From Stagnimonas sp965279705 (GTDB taxonomy: Bacteria; Pseudomonadota; Gammaproteobacteria; Nevskiales; Nevskiaceae): a stretch of DNA of 64,000 nucleotides. A program made the position numbers and the translations under genes. The DNA is taken from NCBI GenBank assembly GCA_965279705.1, contig OZ257257.1, positions 3,162,001 to 3,226,000 of the forward strand, written 5' to 3'. The notes below the pieces were generated by a model. That model saw only the letters and a list, made by a program, of their open reading frames with translations, ran no database searches and was not told the origin of the DNA. Positions within the stretch are counted from its first letter, which is position 1, and the number at the start of each line of letters is the position of its first letter. This document shows, piece after piece, positions 45,069 to 53,663 of this stretch.

Positions 45069-47555
45069 ATGTCGCTGAAGTCCTTCCTCCTGCTGCTGGT
45101 CACCTTCTGGGCTGCCGGCACGCACGCGGCACCTGCGCCGTTCGACCTCGCCGGCCCGACCATCGAGGTGGTGGTGACGCGCGGCAAACAGATTTTGCCG
45201 ATTGCCGAAGTGCCCAACCTCGCCACCGGCGACAAGGTGTGGATCAAGGCCGATCTGCCCAGCACGCAGTCGGTGAACTATCTGTTGGTGGTGGCGTTTC
45301 TGAGCGGCCCCACCAACCCGCCGCCGGAGAGCTGGTTCACCCCCTGCAAGACCTGGACGGGCAAGTGCGCGCGCGACGGCCTGACGGTCACCGTGCCCGC
45401 CGGCGCGCAGCAGGTGATCGTGTTTCTAGCCCCGGCGACGGGCGGCGATTTCAACACACTGGTCAGCGCCGTACGCGGCCGTCCCGGTGCGTTCGTGCGC
45501 ACCTCGCAGGACTTGAATCAGGCCGGACTCGACCGCTCGCGCCTGCAACGCTATCTCTCCACCATCCGCACGCTGGACCAGACCAACCCGGCGCAGCTCA
45601 AGGACGTCGCCCCGCTGCTCGCCCGCAGCCTGGCGATCCGAGTCGACGAGAAATGCCTCGACCGCATTCCGCAGCTGCAAGCGCCCTGCCTGATGTCCGG
45701 GCAGGAGTCGTTGATCTTGAGCGACGGCCACAGCATGTCGCTGGTGGAAGCACTCGCGTCCAGCCCCGGCTACGACCTGCTGATGGAGGTCTCTTCCAGC
45801 CCGCAGGCGGGCTACGGCTTCTACAGCCCCTACATCAATTCGGTGGTGGATCTGGCGCGCATTCTCGACTCCTTCAGCACCGCCCAGTACCAGTACATCC
45901 CGGCGCTCGCGTCCGCACAGGGCAGCAAGATGGCGCTCACGCTCAATGCCGCGCCCTCGTTCCACTCGCCGCGCTCGGTTCTGGTCGCTGCCCTGCCCGC
46001 CGTCGAAAAACCGCAGCTGCCGCCGATGCACGCGGTGGCACCGGAAGAGATCTATTGCGCCAGTCAGTCCAACCTGGTGTTGCCGGTGGAGGGTGCGCCG
46101 CTGGTGTTCGCCACTGACTTTGCACACGACATCACGCTCACCGTCACCGGCAGCGACGGCAAGGCCATCCACCTGCCCGCGCGCGCTGATGGCACTCAGG
46201 GCGGCTACGTGATCGACACCGCGCGCCTGAAGGGCGCGAGGCTGGGCGACACCGTGCGCGCCTCGCTGAAGGGCTACTGGGGCTTCGAGCCTTATACCGG
46301 CCCCGGCTTCCAACTGCGCAACACGCACACCAAGGAATGGACGCTCGCACCCAACGACGGCGACGCGCTGCTGGTGGGCCGTACCGAGACTGTGCACCTG
46401 CGCGCCGACAGCGTCAGCTGCATCGACAACATCCTGCTCAAGGACCCGGCTGGCAAGGAGCTGCGAGCGGAGTGGAAACGAACCAAGCCCGGCGAGGTGG
46501 AAGTGAAGCTGCCGTTGCAAGGTGCCGCGCCCGGCCCGTTGACGCTGCTCATCAACCAGTACGGCGGCAACACGCCGGTGCCGCTGTCGATACAAACCTT
46601 TGCCAACGTAGGCCGGCTGGATGGCTTCACGCTCTACGCCGGCGACACCCAGGGCGTGCTCAAGGGCACGCGTCTGGATGAAGTGACGCAGCTCAGCATC
46701 GGCGGTGTGATCTTTCTGCCACACGAACTGTCCACACCACGCGGCGGCGACACGCTGACGATGCGCGCGCAGGACGCTGCCGCCGCCACGGCTTTGCAGC
46801 CCGATCGCGCGGCGGCGGCCAGCGTGCGCCTCAAGGACGGTCGCAACGTGCGCCTCGCCGCCCTCATCGAAGCGCCGCGCCCGCGCGTCGGCCTGATCGC
46901 CAAGAGCGTGACGGCTCTCGCGAGTGGTACTGGTGCCATCGTGCTGAGCGGTGACGACGCGCTGCCGCTCGGTGCCACGCTGACGTTCTCGCTACGTGCC
47001 CAAGTGCCCGCCAGTTTTGCCCGCGAGCAGAGCATCGAAGTTGCCACCGCCGATGCCGAGTTTTCGACCCTGCTCAATCTCGGCAACGGTGGCTTGCGGC
47101 TGGAGAACAGCAAGGTCGCCGTCGCCGCACTCGACCCCGCCAAGGCCTTCGGCAGCTCGGCCTTCGGCCCGCTGCAGTTCAGGGCCGTGGTCAACGGCGT
47201 GGCAGGTGACTGGCAGCCGCTGACCACGCTGGTGCGGCTGCCGATGCTGAAAGACCTCAAATGCCCTGCCAACCCCGACCTCGCCTGCCGACTCTCGGGC
47301 ACTGATCTGTTTCTCATCGCCGCGGTATCGGGCGCGCCCAACTTCGAGCCCGCCGCCGAAGTGCCGGATGGCTTCCCCGCCACCACGCTGCCCGTGCCGC
47401 GCCCGGTGGCAGGCAAGCTCTACCTCAAGCTGCGCGACGACCCCACGGTCATCCATCCAGTGGCGCTGGAAGTGATCCAGTTACCGCCCACTGCCGAAGA
47501 AGCCGCAAGAGCCGCAGCGCCGGCAGCTCAGCCCGTAGAAGGCCAAGGCCAGTGA
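45069..47555 (+). CDS. large exported protein of unknown function
   Basis: 828 residues from the ATG at 45069. A signal peptide (1-21, ending GTHA) is followed by a wholly beta-rich protein with several immunoglobulin-like segments (about 30-125, 330-425, 430-520, 525-650, 655-800), few cysteines (mostly in apparent pairs) and no catalytic motif I can see. The C-terminus is an Ala/Pro-rich tail (EEAARAAAPAAQPVEGQGQ) with no anchor. It could be an adhesin-like or scaffold protein of the periplasm or surface. It is divergent from an equally unknown lipoprotein, which may be its partner. Confidence 0.7.
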   Translation: MSLKSFLLLLVTFWAAGTHAAPAPFDLAGPTIEVVVTRGKQILPIAEVPNLATGDKVWIKADLPSTQSVNYLLVVAFLSGPTNPPPESWFTPCKTWTGKCARDGLTVTVPAGAQQVIVFLAPATGGDFNTLVSAVRGRPGAFVRTSQDLNQAGLDRSRLQRYLSTIRTLDQTNPAQLKDVAPLLARSLAIRVDEKCLDRIPQLQAPCLMSGQESLILSDGHSMSLVEALASSPGYDLLMEVSSSPQAGYGFYSPYINSVVDLARILDSFSTAQYQYIPALASAQGSKMALTLNAAPSFHSPRSVLVAALPAVEKPQLPPMHAVAPEEIYCASQSNLVLPVEGAPLVFATDFAHDITLTVTGSDGKAIHLPARADGTQGGYVIDTARLKGARLGDTVRASLKGYWGFEPYTGPGFQLRNTHTKEWTLAPNDGDALLVGRTETVHLRADSVSCIDNILLKDPAGKELRAEWKRTKPGEVEVKLPLQGAAPGPLTLLINQYGGNTPVPLSIQTFANVGRLDGFTLYAGDTQGVLKGTRLDEVTQLSIGGVIFLPHELSTPRGGDTLTMRAQDAAAATALQPDRAAAASVRLKDGRNVRLAALIEAPRPRVGLIAKSVTALASGTGAIVLSGDDALPLGATLTFSLRAQVPASFAREQSIEVATADAEFSTLLNLGNGGLRLENSKVAVAALDPAKAFGSSAFGPLQFRAVVNGVAGDWQPLTTLVRLPMLKDLKCPANPDLACRLSGTDLFLIAAVSGAPNFEPAAEVPDGFPATTLPVPRPVAGKLYLKLRDDPTVIHPVALEVIQLPPTAEEAARAAAPAAQPVEGQGQ

Positions 47556-47636
47556 AACGCCTGCGTCCAACGGTCATCGGAGACAAGTTGCCGCAATCGA
47601 CTTAGGCTGGTCGCACTTTGGCGAAAGGGGCCGACC

Positions 47637-48248
47637 GTGGAATTGGGCAGTCTTGGATTGATTGTTGTTGTAGTGATTGTGATCGGCCTGCTGTGGCCGA
47701 AGAAGTCTCGCAACCGTCCTGCATCAACGGCGCGCCGTGCTGCGACGACGGAACATCAGCGCCACAGAAGGCCTTTCACGACAGAGTCTGCTGCTGAGAA
47801 ATCGCGTTTCGAGCGGGAACGCGAACTGCAAGCGCGTCAGCCAGAAGCATCGAAAGTGGCGTTCACCTATGTGGCTCGCAAGCCGCTGCATCCAATCGAG
47901 CAGGAACTCTATTGGAAGCTGCGACTGGCGGTGCCGTCGTATTCGGTGTTGCCGCAGGTCGCGCTTTCGCAGATCGTGGAACCCATACCCAACGTCTACG
48001 AAGCATGGAATCCGATTGCGCAAAAGGTGGTGGACTTTCTGGTGCTGCGTCGCGACTTCTCACCGTTGTGTGTCATCGAGCTGGATGGTCGGCACCATCA
48101 GGAGCAGAAACAGCGCGACAAGGATGCCAAGCGCGATGCCGCGTTGCAGATGGCCGGCATTCCGGTGATCCGCTGGACGATGCGCAACATACCCAGCAGC
48201 GAAGAGATCACGACATTGATTAAACAGCTCGATCAGCCGCGTTCTTAG
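47637..48248 (+). CDS. DUF2726 domain protein with N-terminal membrane anchor
   Basis: 203 residues from a GTG start preceded by GAAAGGGG. One membrane helix (4-21) is followed by a basic linker and a DUF2726 domain (about 85-200): HPIEQELYWKLRLAV, VLPQVALSQIV, KVVDFLVLRRDFSPLCVIELDG and RDAALQMAGIPVIRW. The D...E-L-D pattern of the core resembles a PD-(D/E)XK/Vsr-like nuclease fold. DUF2726 is often found near nuclease or topoisomerase-type zinc domains; its activity is not established. Confidence 0.82.
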   Translation: MELGSLGLIVVVVIVIGLLWPKKSRNRPASTARRAATTEHQRHRRPFTTESAAEKSRFERERELQARQPEASKVAFTYVARKPLHPIEQELYWKLRLAVPSYSVLPQVALSQIVEPIPNVYEAWNPIAQKVVDFLVLRRDFSPLCVIELDGRHHQEQKQRDKDAKRDAALQMAGIPVIRWTMRNIPSSEEITTLIKQLDQPRS

Positions 48249-48285
48249 CTGGGAAAACAGGGTGTGCTGACTGGGCGGCTCCAAA

Positions 48286-48322
48286 GAAAAGCCCGGCGCT
48301 GCTAGCAAGGCCGGGGTTATTA
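48286..48322. terminator. possible terminator hairpin
   Basis: CCCGGC (48292-48297) pairs with GCCGGG (48310-48315) around a 12-nt loop that has its own short GCT/AGC pairing. It lies between the convergent DUF2726 and flavin monooxygenase genes. The A-rich left flank and GTTATTA right flank are weak. Confidence 0.4.
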
Positions 48323-48341
48323 GCAGCTTGTCTCTCACTCG

Positions 48342-49874
48342 TCAGGCAGCCCCGCCCAACTTCTCTGCACGCGGCTGCGCCAATGCTGTCAGCTCATAAG
48401 CCTCGGTATCGAACTTCTTGGTCTCGTTGCGAAACTGCCAAGTGAAGCCGGGCCAGAGCGTGACGTTCTTGCCGCTCTTGGGATGCAGATACCAGCTCTT
48501 GCAGCCGCCCGTGTTCCACACCGTGCCCTGGGTTTTCTCTTGCAGCTTGGCGTTGAACTCGGCCTGCTTCTCGGCCTTCACTTCCATCACCGGCTTGTCG
48601 ATCTGCTTCATGGTCTTGAGTGCTGCCATCACATAGGCCACCTGCGATTCGATCATGTAGACCATCGAGCTGTGGCCCAAGCCGACATTGGGGCCGACGA
48701 TGAGGAATAGGTTGGGGAAGCCCGCCACCGTCGTGCCCTTGTAGGCCTCGGGGCCGTCCTGCCAGGTGTCGAGCAGATCGACGCCGCCCTTGCCGAAGAT
48801 CATCTTGCCGGGCACCGGATCGGTGGCCTGAAAACCGGTGCCGAAGATGATCGCGTCCACTTCGCGCTCCACGCCGTTGCCGTCGATCACGCTGTGCGCC
48901 TTGACCTCTTTGATGCCCTCGGTCACGAGGCTGACGTTGGGCTTCGAGACGGCCGGGTAATAGTCGTTGGAGATCAGCACGCGCTTGCAGCCGATCTTGT
49001 AGTCGGGCGTAAGCTTCTTGCGCAGCTCCGGGTCTTTGACCTGCTTCTTCAAATGCGCACGCGCCATCTTGTCGTCGATCGCCATCAACTTGGGATTGAC
49101 CACGAAGCCGAAGGCGCGGGCCTCCAGCACCATGTAGATGGTGTTGCGCAGCATCGACTGCACGAACGGCAGTTTCTTGAATAGGCCTTTCGCGCCCTCG
49201 CTCATCGGGCGGTCGGGCTTGGGCGTGATCCACGGCGGCGTGCGCTGGTAGAGGTCGATGCGCGCGGCCTGCTTCTGAATCTTGGGCACGAACTGGATTG
49301 CCGAAGCGCCGGTGCCGAACACCGCCACGCGCTTGCCGTTCAAATCGTAATTGTGGTCCCAATCCTGGCTGTGAAAGCTTTTGCCCTTGAAGGTTTCGAG
49401 CCCCTTGATGCCCTGCGGATACGCCGGGCGGCTCAAGCCCCCCATGCCGGAGACGAGGATGCGCGCGGTGTAGTGATCGCCTTCGACGGTGCGGATGTTC
49501 CAGACGCCTGCGGCTTCGTCCCAGCGTGCTTCGCTCAGTGTGTTGTTGAAACGGATGTGCTCGCGGATGCCGCGCTCGTCGGTGACGCGCTTGAGGTAGC
49601 TGAAGATTTCCGGCTGCGGCGAGAACAGGCGCGACCATTCGGGGTTTTGCGCGAACGAGAACGAGTAGAGATGGCTCGGCACATCGCAGGCGCAGCCGGG
49701 GTAGTGGTTGTCGCGCCAGGTGCCGCCAACTTCACCGGCTTTTTCGAGCAGCACGAAGTCGTTCAAGCCCGCCTCTTTCAGCTGCATCGCCATGCCCAGC
49801 CCGGCAAAGCCGGTGCCGATGATGGCGACGTCTACCGTCGTGTGGGCTGCTGTATTGAGTTTGCTCACCGCCAT
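48342..49874 (-). CDS. flavin-containing (Baeyer-Villiger-type) monooxygenase
   Basis: 510 residues. An FAD Rossmann motif lies at 18-25 (IIGTGFAG), EKAGEVGGTWRDNHYPGC follows, an NADPH Rossmann motif is at 187-192 (GTGASA), and the BVMO fingerprint is FKGKSFHSQDW (162-172, FxGxxFHxxxW). Such enzymes insert oxygen next to a ketone or hydroxylate amines and hydrocarbons. The substrate is not predictable, but acyl-CoA synthetase and acyl-CoA dehydrogenase genes nearby suggest degradation of a ketone, alkane or steroid. Divergent from tetR with a palindromic operator between them. Confidence 0.9.
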   Translation of the reverse strand: MAVSKLNTAAHTTVDVAIIGTGFAGLGMAMQLKEAGLNDFVLLEKAGEVGGTWRDNHYPGCACDVPSHLYSFSFAQNPEWSRLFSPQPEIFSYLKRVTDERGIREHIRFNNTLSEARWDEAAGVWNIRTVEGDHYTARILVSGMGGLSRPAYPQGIKGLETFKGKSFHSQDWDHNYDLNGKRVAVFGTGASAIQFVPKIQKQAARIDLYQRTPPWITPKPDRPMSEGAKGLFKKLPFVQSMLRNTIYMVLEARAFGFVVNPKLMAIDDKMARAHLKKQVKDPELRKKLTPDYKIGCKRVLISNDYYPAVSKPNVSLVTEGIKEVKAHSVIDGNGVEREVDAIIFGTGFQATDPVPGKMIFGKGGVDLLDTWQDGPEAYKGTTVAGFPNLFLIVGPNVGLGHSSMVYMIESQVAYVMAALKTMKQIDKPVMEVKAEKQAEFNAKLQEKTQGTVWNTGGCKSWYLHPKSGKNVTLWPGFTWQFRNETKKFDTEAYELTALAQPRAEKLGGAA

Positions 49875-49934
49875 GCCGCTCTCCTCTCGTTCGTTCTGCT
49901 GTCGTGTGCGCCACAGGTCTTTCAGACGGCCTGC

Positions 49935-49968
49935 ATACAGTTGTCTACCTCAATGTAGACGACTGTAT
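49935..49968. promoter_or_regulatory. palindromic operator between flavin monooxygenase and tetR genes
   Basis: Two 14-bp arms, ATACAGTTGTCTAC (49935-49948) and GTAGACGACTGTAT (49955-49968), are reverse complements at 13 of 14 positions around a 6-bp centre. Such a site in a divergent promoter is the classic position for TetR-family autorepression. No T-run follows, so it is not a terminator. Confidence 0.72.
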
Positions 49969-50001
49969 ACGCGAGCGTCAAGCCTGACTACAATCATTGA
50001 C

Positions 50002-50661
50002 ATGAGTGTCATCAAACCCCGCAAGAGCACCCGCAGCACCCTGGCCGAACGCGAGCTGCCGGAGGCCGGTGGTCGCGAGCGGCTGATTGCCGCCGCACTC
50101 AAGCTCGCTGCCGAAAAGCGTAGCCTGCTGGCCTTGGGCGTGCGCGAACTGGGCCGCATGGCGGGCTTGAATCCCAACACTTTCTATCGTCATTTCAAAT
50201 CGCTCGACGAGCTGAGCGTCGCCATCATCGACGAGTTTGCACAAGATCTGGCCCCTGCCCTGCGGGCCATTCGCCTGGGCGGCGTGCCGGTTGAAATGGT
50301 GAGCAAGCACACCGTCGAATACGTGTTCGACTACGCGCGCCAGCACCCCGAGGCCTTCATCGTTGGCGTGCGTGAATTGCATGGTTCGTCGGGCCGCTTG
50401 CAGCAGGCGATCCGCGCGCGTATCAAGCTGGTGGCGGCAGAAATGTCGGAAGACATCCTCACCACCAACGGCGTGCCCGGCATCACCGCCGACATGCTGG
50501 AGGAGTTGGCCGAGCCGATCGTCGAGCAGGTGTTTCACCGTACGCTCGACTATCTCGAAGAACCAAGGCGGCGTGCAGAACTGGTGCGCCGCACGGCACA
50601 CTTCATCGACGCGTTGATGACCGGTGCGGTGGCGATGAAGACGATGAACCGCTGGGATTAG
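50002..50661 (+). CDS. TetR-family transcriptional regulator
   Basis: 219 residues. The N-terminal helix-turn-helix lies at about 25-75 (GGRERLIAAALKLAAEK, VRELGRMAGLNPNTFYRHFKSLDEL), in the FabR/DesT-like subgroup by appearance. The C-terminal helical domain would bind a ligand, plausibly an acyl-CoA or hydrophobic compound given the neighbours. It is divergent from the monooxygenase gene and 65 bp upstream of the acyl-CoA synthetase gene, probably in one transcript with it. Confidence 0.9.
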   Translation: MSVIKPRKSTRSTLAERELPEAGGRERLIAAALKLAAEKRSLLALGVRELGRMAGLNPNTFYRHFKSLDELSVAIIDEFAQDLAPALRAIRLGGVPVEMVSKHTVEYVFDYARQHPEAFIVGVRELHGSSGRLQQAIRARIKLVAAEMSEDILTTNGVPGITADMLEELAEPIVEQVFHRTLDYLEEPRRRAELVRRTAHFIDALMTGAVAMKTMNRWD

Positions 50662-50726
50662 TTTGACCAGACCTCCAACGACGGAGGCGTTGATTTGACC
50701 GTAATTTCTGCACTGAGGAGAGCAGC

Positions 50727-52535
50727 ATGAGCGACACCCCAACCGACCAAATCCGTGTGAGCGACATTGCCCGCGCGTCGCTCCAGATCATGCCGGACAT
50801 GCCCATCGTGCTGCGTGGGCTGTGGAACCTTGCGACGATCAAGTCCGCCACCAAGCTCTCGATCGGCCTCCTGATCGAGCGTCATGCCGCCAACACGCCG
50901 CGCGCAATGGCGCTGGTGTTCGAGGACCGCCGCTGGACCTACGCCGCCCTCAACGCCTGGGCCAATCGCATCGCCGCCAGCCTCGCCTCGGCGGGCGTGA
51001 AGGCCGGCGACAGCGTCGGCATCCTGATGGAAAACCGCCCGGAGACGCTGGCCTGTGTCGCCGCTGTGGTCAAGCTCGGTGCTGCCGCCGGTATGCTCAA
51101 TCATCAGCAGCGCGGTGACGTGCTGGCGCACAGTATTCGCCTCATCGACCCTCGCGTGGTCATCGTCGGGGCCGAGTGCCGCGAGGCCTTGGCCAGCACG
51201 CCCTACCAGCCCGGTAACGACGATCGTCTGGTCTATTTCTGGGAGGGCGAAGGCACGGCAGAGAGCGGCTTTACCGACCTGCGCAAGGACTCCGAATCGC
51301 GGCGCGATAGCAACCCGCCTTCCACACCCTTGATCGAGGCGCGCGAGACCTGCTTCTACGTGTTCACCAGCGGCACCACCGGCCTGCCCAAGGCCAGCCG
51401 CATGACGCATTACCGTTGGCTGCGCGGCATGGCGGGGCTTTCGCAGATGGCGCTGCGGCTGAAGCCGACGGACGTGTTCTATTGCTGCCTGCCGCTGTAT
51501 CACAACAATGCGCTGACGGTCTCTTGGGGCGCAGTGCTGGGCTCCGGTTGCACGATGGTGCTATCGCGCAAGTTCTCCGCCACGCGCTTCTGGGATGAGA
51601 TTCGCCAGCAGCAGGCTACGGCCTTCTGCTACATCGGCGAGCTGTGCCGTTACCTGCTCAACCGCCCGGTCGACAGCAAGGACCGCAGCCACGCGGTGCG
51701 ACTGATGGTGGGCAACGGCCTCAGGCCAGAACTGTGGGATGCCTTTCAGCAGCGCTTCGGCATTGCGCGAGTCAGCGAGTTCTATGGCGCGAGCGAGAGT
51801 AACGTCGCCTTCGTCAATGCCTTCGGCATGCCGCGCACCGCGGGTTTCTCGCCGCTGTCGTTTGCCATCGTCGAGTTCGATGCCGAGCACGAACAGGCGC
51901 TGCGCGACGGAAATGGCTTTCTACAGAAAGTGCACAAAGGCGGCACCGGCCTGCTGATTGCCGAGATCAGCGAACGCGCGCCGTTCGATGGCTACACCGA
52001 CAAGAAATCCAGCGACGCGAAAGTGCTGCACGATGTCTTCAAGAAAGGCGACCGCTGGTTCAACACTGGCGATCTGGTGCGCGACCAGGGCTGTCGCCAC
52101 ATCCAGTTCGTCGATCGCGTCGGCGATACCTTCCGCTGGAAAGGCGAGAACGTCGCGACCACGGAGGTGGAGAGCGCGCTCAACAACTTCAGCGGCATCG
52201 AGCAAGCCGTGGTCTACGGCGTCAACGTGCCCGGCACCGATGGCCGCGCCGGCATGGCGGCCATCACGCTGCGGGGCGGGTTCGACGGCGCTGCCCTCGC
52301 ACAGCACCTGTGCACGCATCTGCCCGCCTATGCGGTGCCGCTGTTCGTGCGGCTCAAGGGCGAGCAGGAAGTGACCGGCACCTTCAAGTTCAAGAAGGTC
52401 GACCTCAAGCGCGAGGGCTTCGACCCCGATGCCATCACCGAGCCGCTGTATGTGCTGCAAGAACGCAGCAAGGGCTATGTGCCACTCACGCCTGCACTGT
52501 TCGAACAACTACAGGGCGGCAGCCTGCGTCTTTAA
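50727..52535 (+). CDS. long-chain/very-long-chain acyl-CoA synthetase (FATP-like)
   Basis: 602 residues of the ANL adenylating superfamily. The ATP-binding P-loop is YVFTSGTTGLPKASR (211-225), followed by VSEFYGASESNVAF, RWFNTGDLV and the C-terminal DRVGDTFRWKGENVATTEVE. The FATP-like pattern (GDTFRWKGENV) marks long or very long chain fatty acids, and in some bacteria steroid side chains. It activates the acid with CoA for beta-oxidation. CTGAGGAGAG precedes the ATG. Confidence 0.92.
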   Translation: MSDTPTDQIRVSDIARASLQIMPDMPIVLRGLWNLATIKSATKLSIGLLIERHAANTPRAMALVFEDRRWTYAALNAWANRIAASLASAGVKAGDSVGILMENRPETLACVAAVVKLGAAAGMLNHQQRGDVLAHSIRLIDPRVVIVGAECREALASTPYQPGNDDRLVYFWEGEGTAESGFTDLRKDSESRRDSNPPSTPLIEARETCFYVFTSGTTGLPKASRMTHYRWLRGMAGLSQMALRLKPTDVFYCCLPLYHNNALTVSWGAVLGSGCTMVLSRKFSATRFWDEIRQQQATAFCYIGELCRYLLNRPVDSKDRSHAVRLMVGNGLRPELWDAFQQRFGIARVSEFYGASESNVAFVNAFGMPRTAGFSPLSFAIVEFDAEHEQALRDGNGFLQKVHKGGTGLLIAEISERAPFDGYTDKKSSDAKVLHDVFKKGDRWFNTGDLVRDQGCRHIQFVDRVGDTFRWKGENVATTEVESALNNFSGIEQAVVYGVNVPGTDGRAGMAAITLRGGFDGAALAQHLCTHLPAYAVPLFVRLKGEQEVTGTFKFKKVDLKREGFDPDAITEPLYVLQERSKGYVPLTPALFEQLQGGSLRL

Positions 52536-52559
52536 CTTTCAACAACCTCTACGCCACTC

Positions 52560-53030
52560 ATGAAAGTCAACATCGCCATCACCCGCAGCCTCGACATCGA
52601 CCTGCCGCCGGCCAAGCTCAAGACCCTGTTCAAGGATCTGGAGGGCACCATCGGCCGCTTTCCCAAGCTGCGTAACTTGAAAAAGCTAGGCCCCGATCAA
52701 TACCTGTGGGAGATGAAAGCCATCGGCAGCAAGATCGCCAACATCGCCCATGAGGTGAGCTATGGCGCGCACTACACGGTGGATGCGAAGAAGGGCGAGC
52801 TGTCCTGGACGCCGATTGCCAAACAGGGCAACGCGGTGGTCGAAGGCTCGTTCCGCATCTTGGAACAGGGCAGCGGCAGCAAGCTGGAGTTCAAGGTGAA
52901 GGGCGAGCTGTTCGACGTGCCGGTGCCCTTCATGTATCGCCTCGTCGCGCCCACTTTCATCCAGGCCAAGTTCGCAGCACTCGTGGATGCCTTCCTCGAA
53001 CGCACCCGCGATAGCTTGCAGGCGGCTTAG
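52560..53030 (+). CDS. SRPBCC-fold protein (lipid-binding/START-like)
   Basis: 156 residues, no signal peptide. It shows the helix-grip layout of SRPBCC proteins: an N-terminal strand and helix with LPPAKLKTLFKDLEGTIGRFPKL, a beta sheet (YLWEMKAIGSKIANI, HYTVDAKKGELSWTP, EGSFRILEQGSGSKLEFKVKGEL), and a long C-terminal helix. These bind hydrophobic ligands. It lies 24 bp after the acyl-CoA synthetase gene, which supports handling of a lipid substrate. The stop overlaps the end of the convergent DUF1003 gene by 4 bp. Confidence 0.75.
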   Translation: MKVNIAITRSLDIDLPPAKLKTLFKDLEGTIGRFPKLRNLKKLGPDQYLWEMKAIGSKIANIAHEVSYGAHYTVDAKKGELSWTPIAKQGNAVVEGSFRILEQGSGSKLEFKVKGELFDVPVPFMYRLVAPTFIQAKFAALVDAFLERTRDSLQAA

Positions 53031-53590
53031 CGCGCTTTTGGCGACTCCAGCAGCTTGCTGAGCAGATCAATCTGCGTCTGCTGCTGGCTGATGATGGTCA
53101 TCAGGTGCTCTGAACGCAGGGCATCGATCTTTTCGTGCAGCGCCATGATCTCGATCTCGGCCTTGAGGTTCACCTCGTAGTCGTGCTCGGCCATCTGCCG
53201 GTCTTTCACCGACTGCCGCTGCTGGCTCATCATGATGATCGGTGCCTGCATGGCCGCGACCATCGACAGCATCAGGTTGAGAAAGATATACGGGTAGGGG
53301 TCGAACGCAGTCTTGCCGAGAATCTCCGTATTGATGATCGCCCAGGCAAACAGAAACGCGCCAAAGAGTGAGATGAAGGTCCAGGAACCACCAAACGCCG
53401 CCACCTTGTCGGCCAGCCTCTGGCCGAACGTGGAGCTTTCGTCGAGCTTGTTGTTAGGGTCTTCGGTCAGCGCCTGATGCGCTGCTGCACGGCGCAGCGC
53501 CTTGCGCTCTGACGCACCAAGTGCATCAGCGGCGCGACCAAACCAGCGCGGTGCGGCTTCGAGGTAATCCAGCGGTTTGAAACGGTTCAT
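53027..53590 (-). CDS. DUF1003 family membrane protein
   Basis: 187 residues. Two central membrane helices (about 72-90 and 101-120) sit in the DUF1003 signature FGGSWTFISLFGAFLFAW, DPYPYIFLNLMLSMVAAMQA and PIIMMSQQRQSVKDR. A C-terminal amphipathic coiled coil follows (about 140-180). Function unknown; members occur in many bacteria as small membrane proteins. The 3' end overlaps the convergent SRPBCC gene. Confidence 0.88.
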   Translation of the reverse strand: MNRFKPLDYLEAAPRWFGRAADALGASERKALRRAAAHQALTEDPNNKLDESSTFGQRLADKVAAFGGSWTFISLFGAFLFAWAIINTEILGKTAFDPYPYIFLNLMLSMVAAMQAPIIMMSQQRQSVKDRQMAEHDYEVNLKAEIEIMALHEKIDALRSEHLMTIISQQQTQIDLLSKLLESPKAR

Positions 53591-53663
53591 GGCGTGCTCT
53601 TGAAGTCAGGAGATGTCCCGACTTCATTCTAGGGCGTGCGCCGCCATCAACCTCGCTGATTGA

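Noticed and set aside
45426..46724. Open frame of 432 codons on the minus strand within the 828-residue protein gene
   Set aside because: Antisense shadow in a GC-rich gene; the opposite strand has the signal peptide and start context.
50662..50726. CCTCC/GGAGG inverted repeat between tetR and the acyl-CoA synthetase gene as a second TetR operator
   Set aside because: The arms are only 5 bp and unrelated to the 14-bp arms of the operator at 49935.
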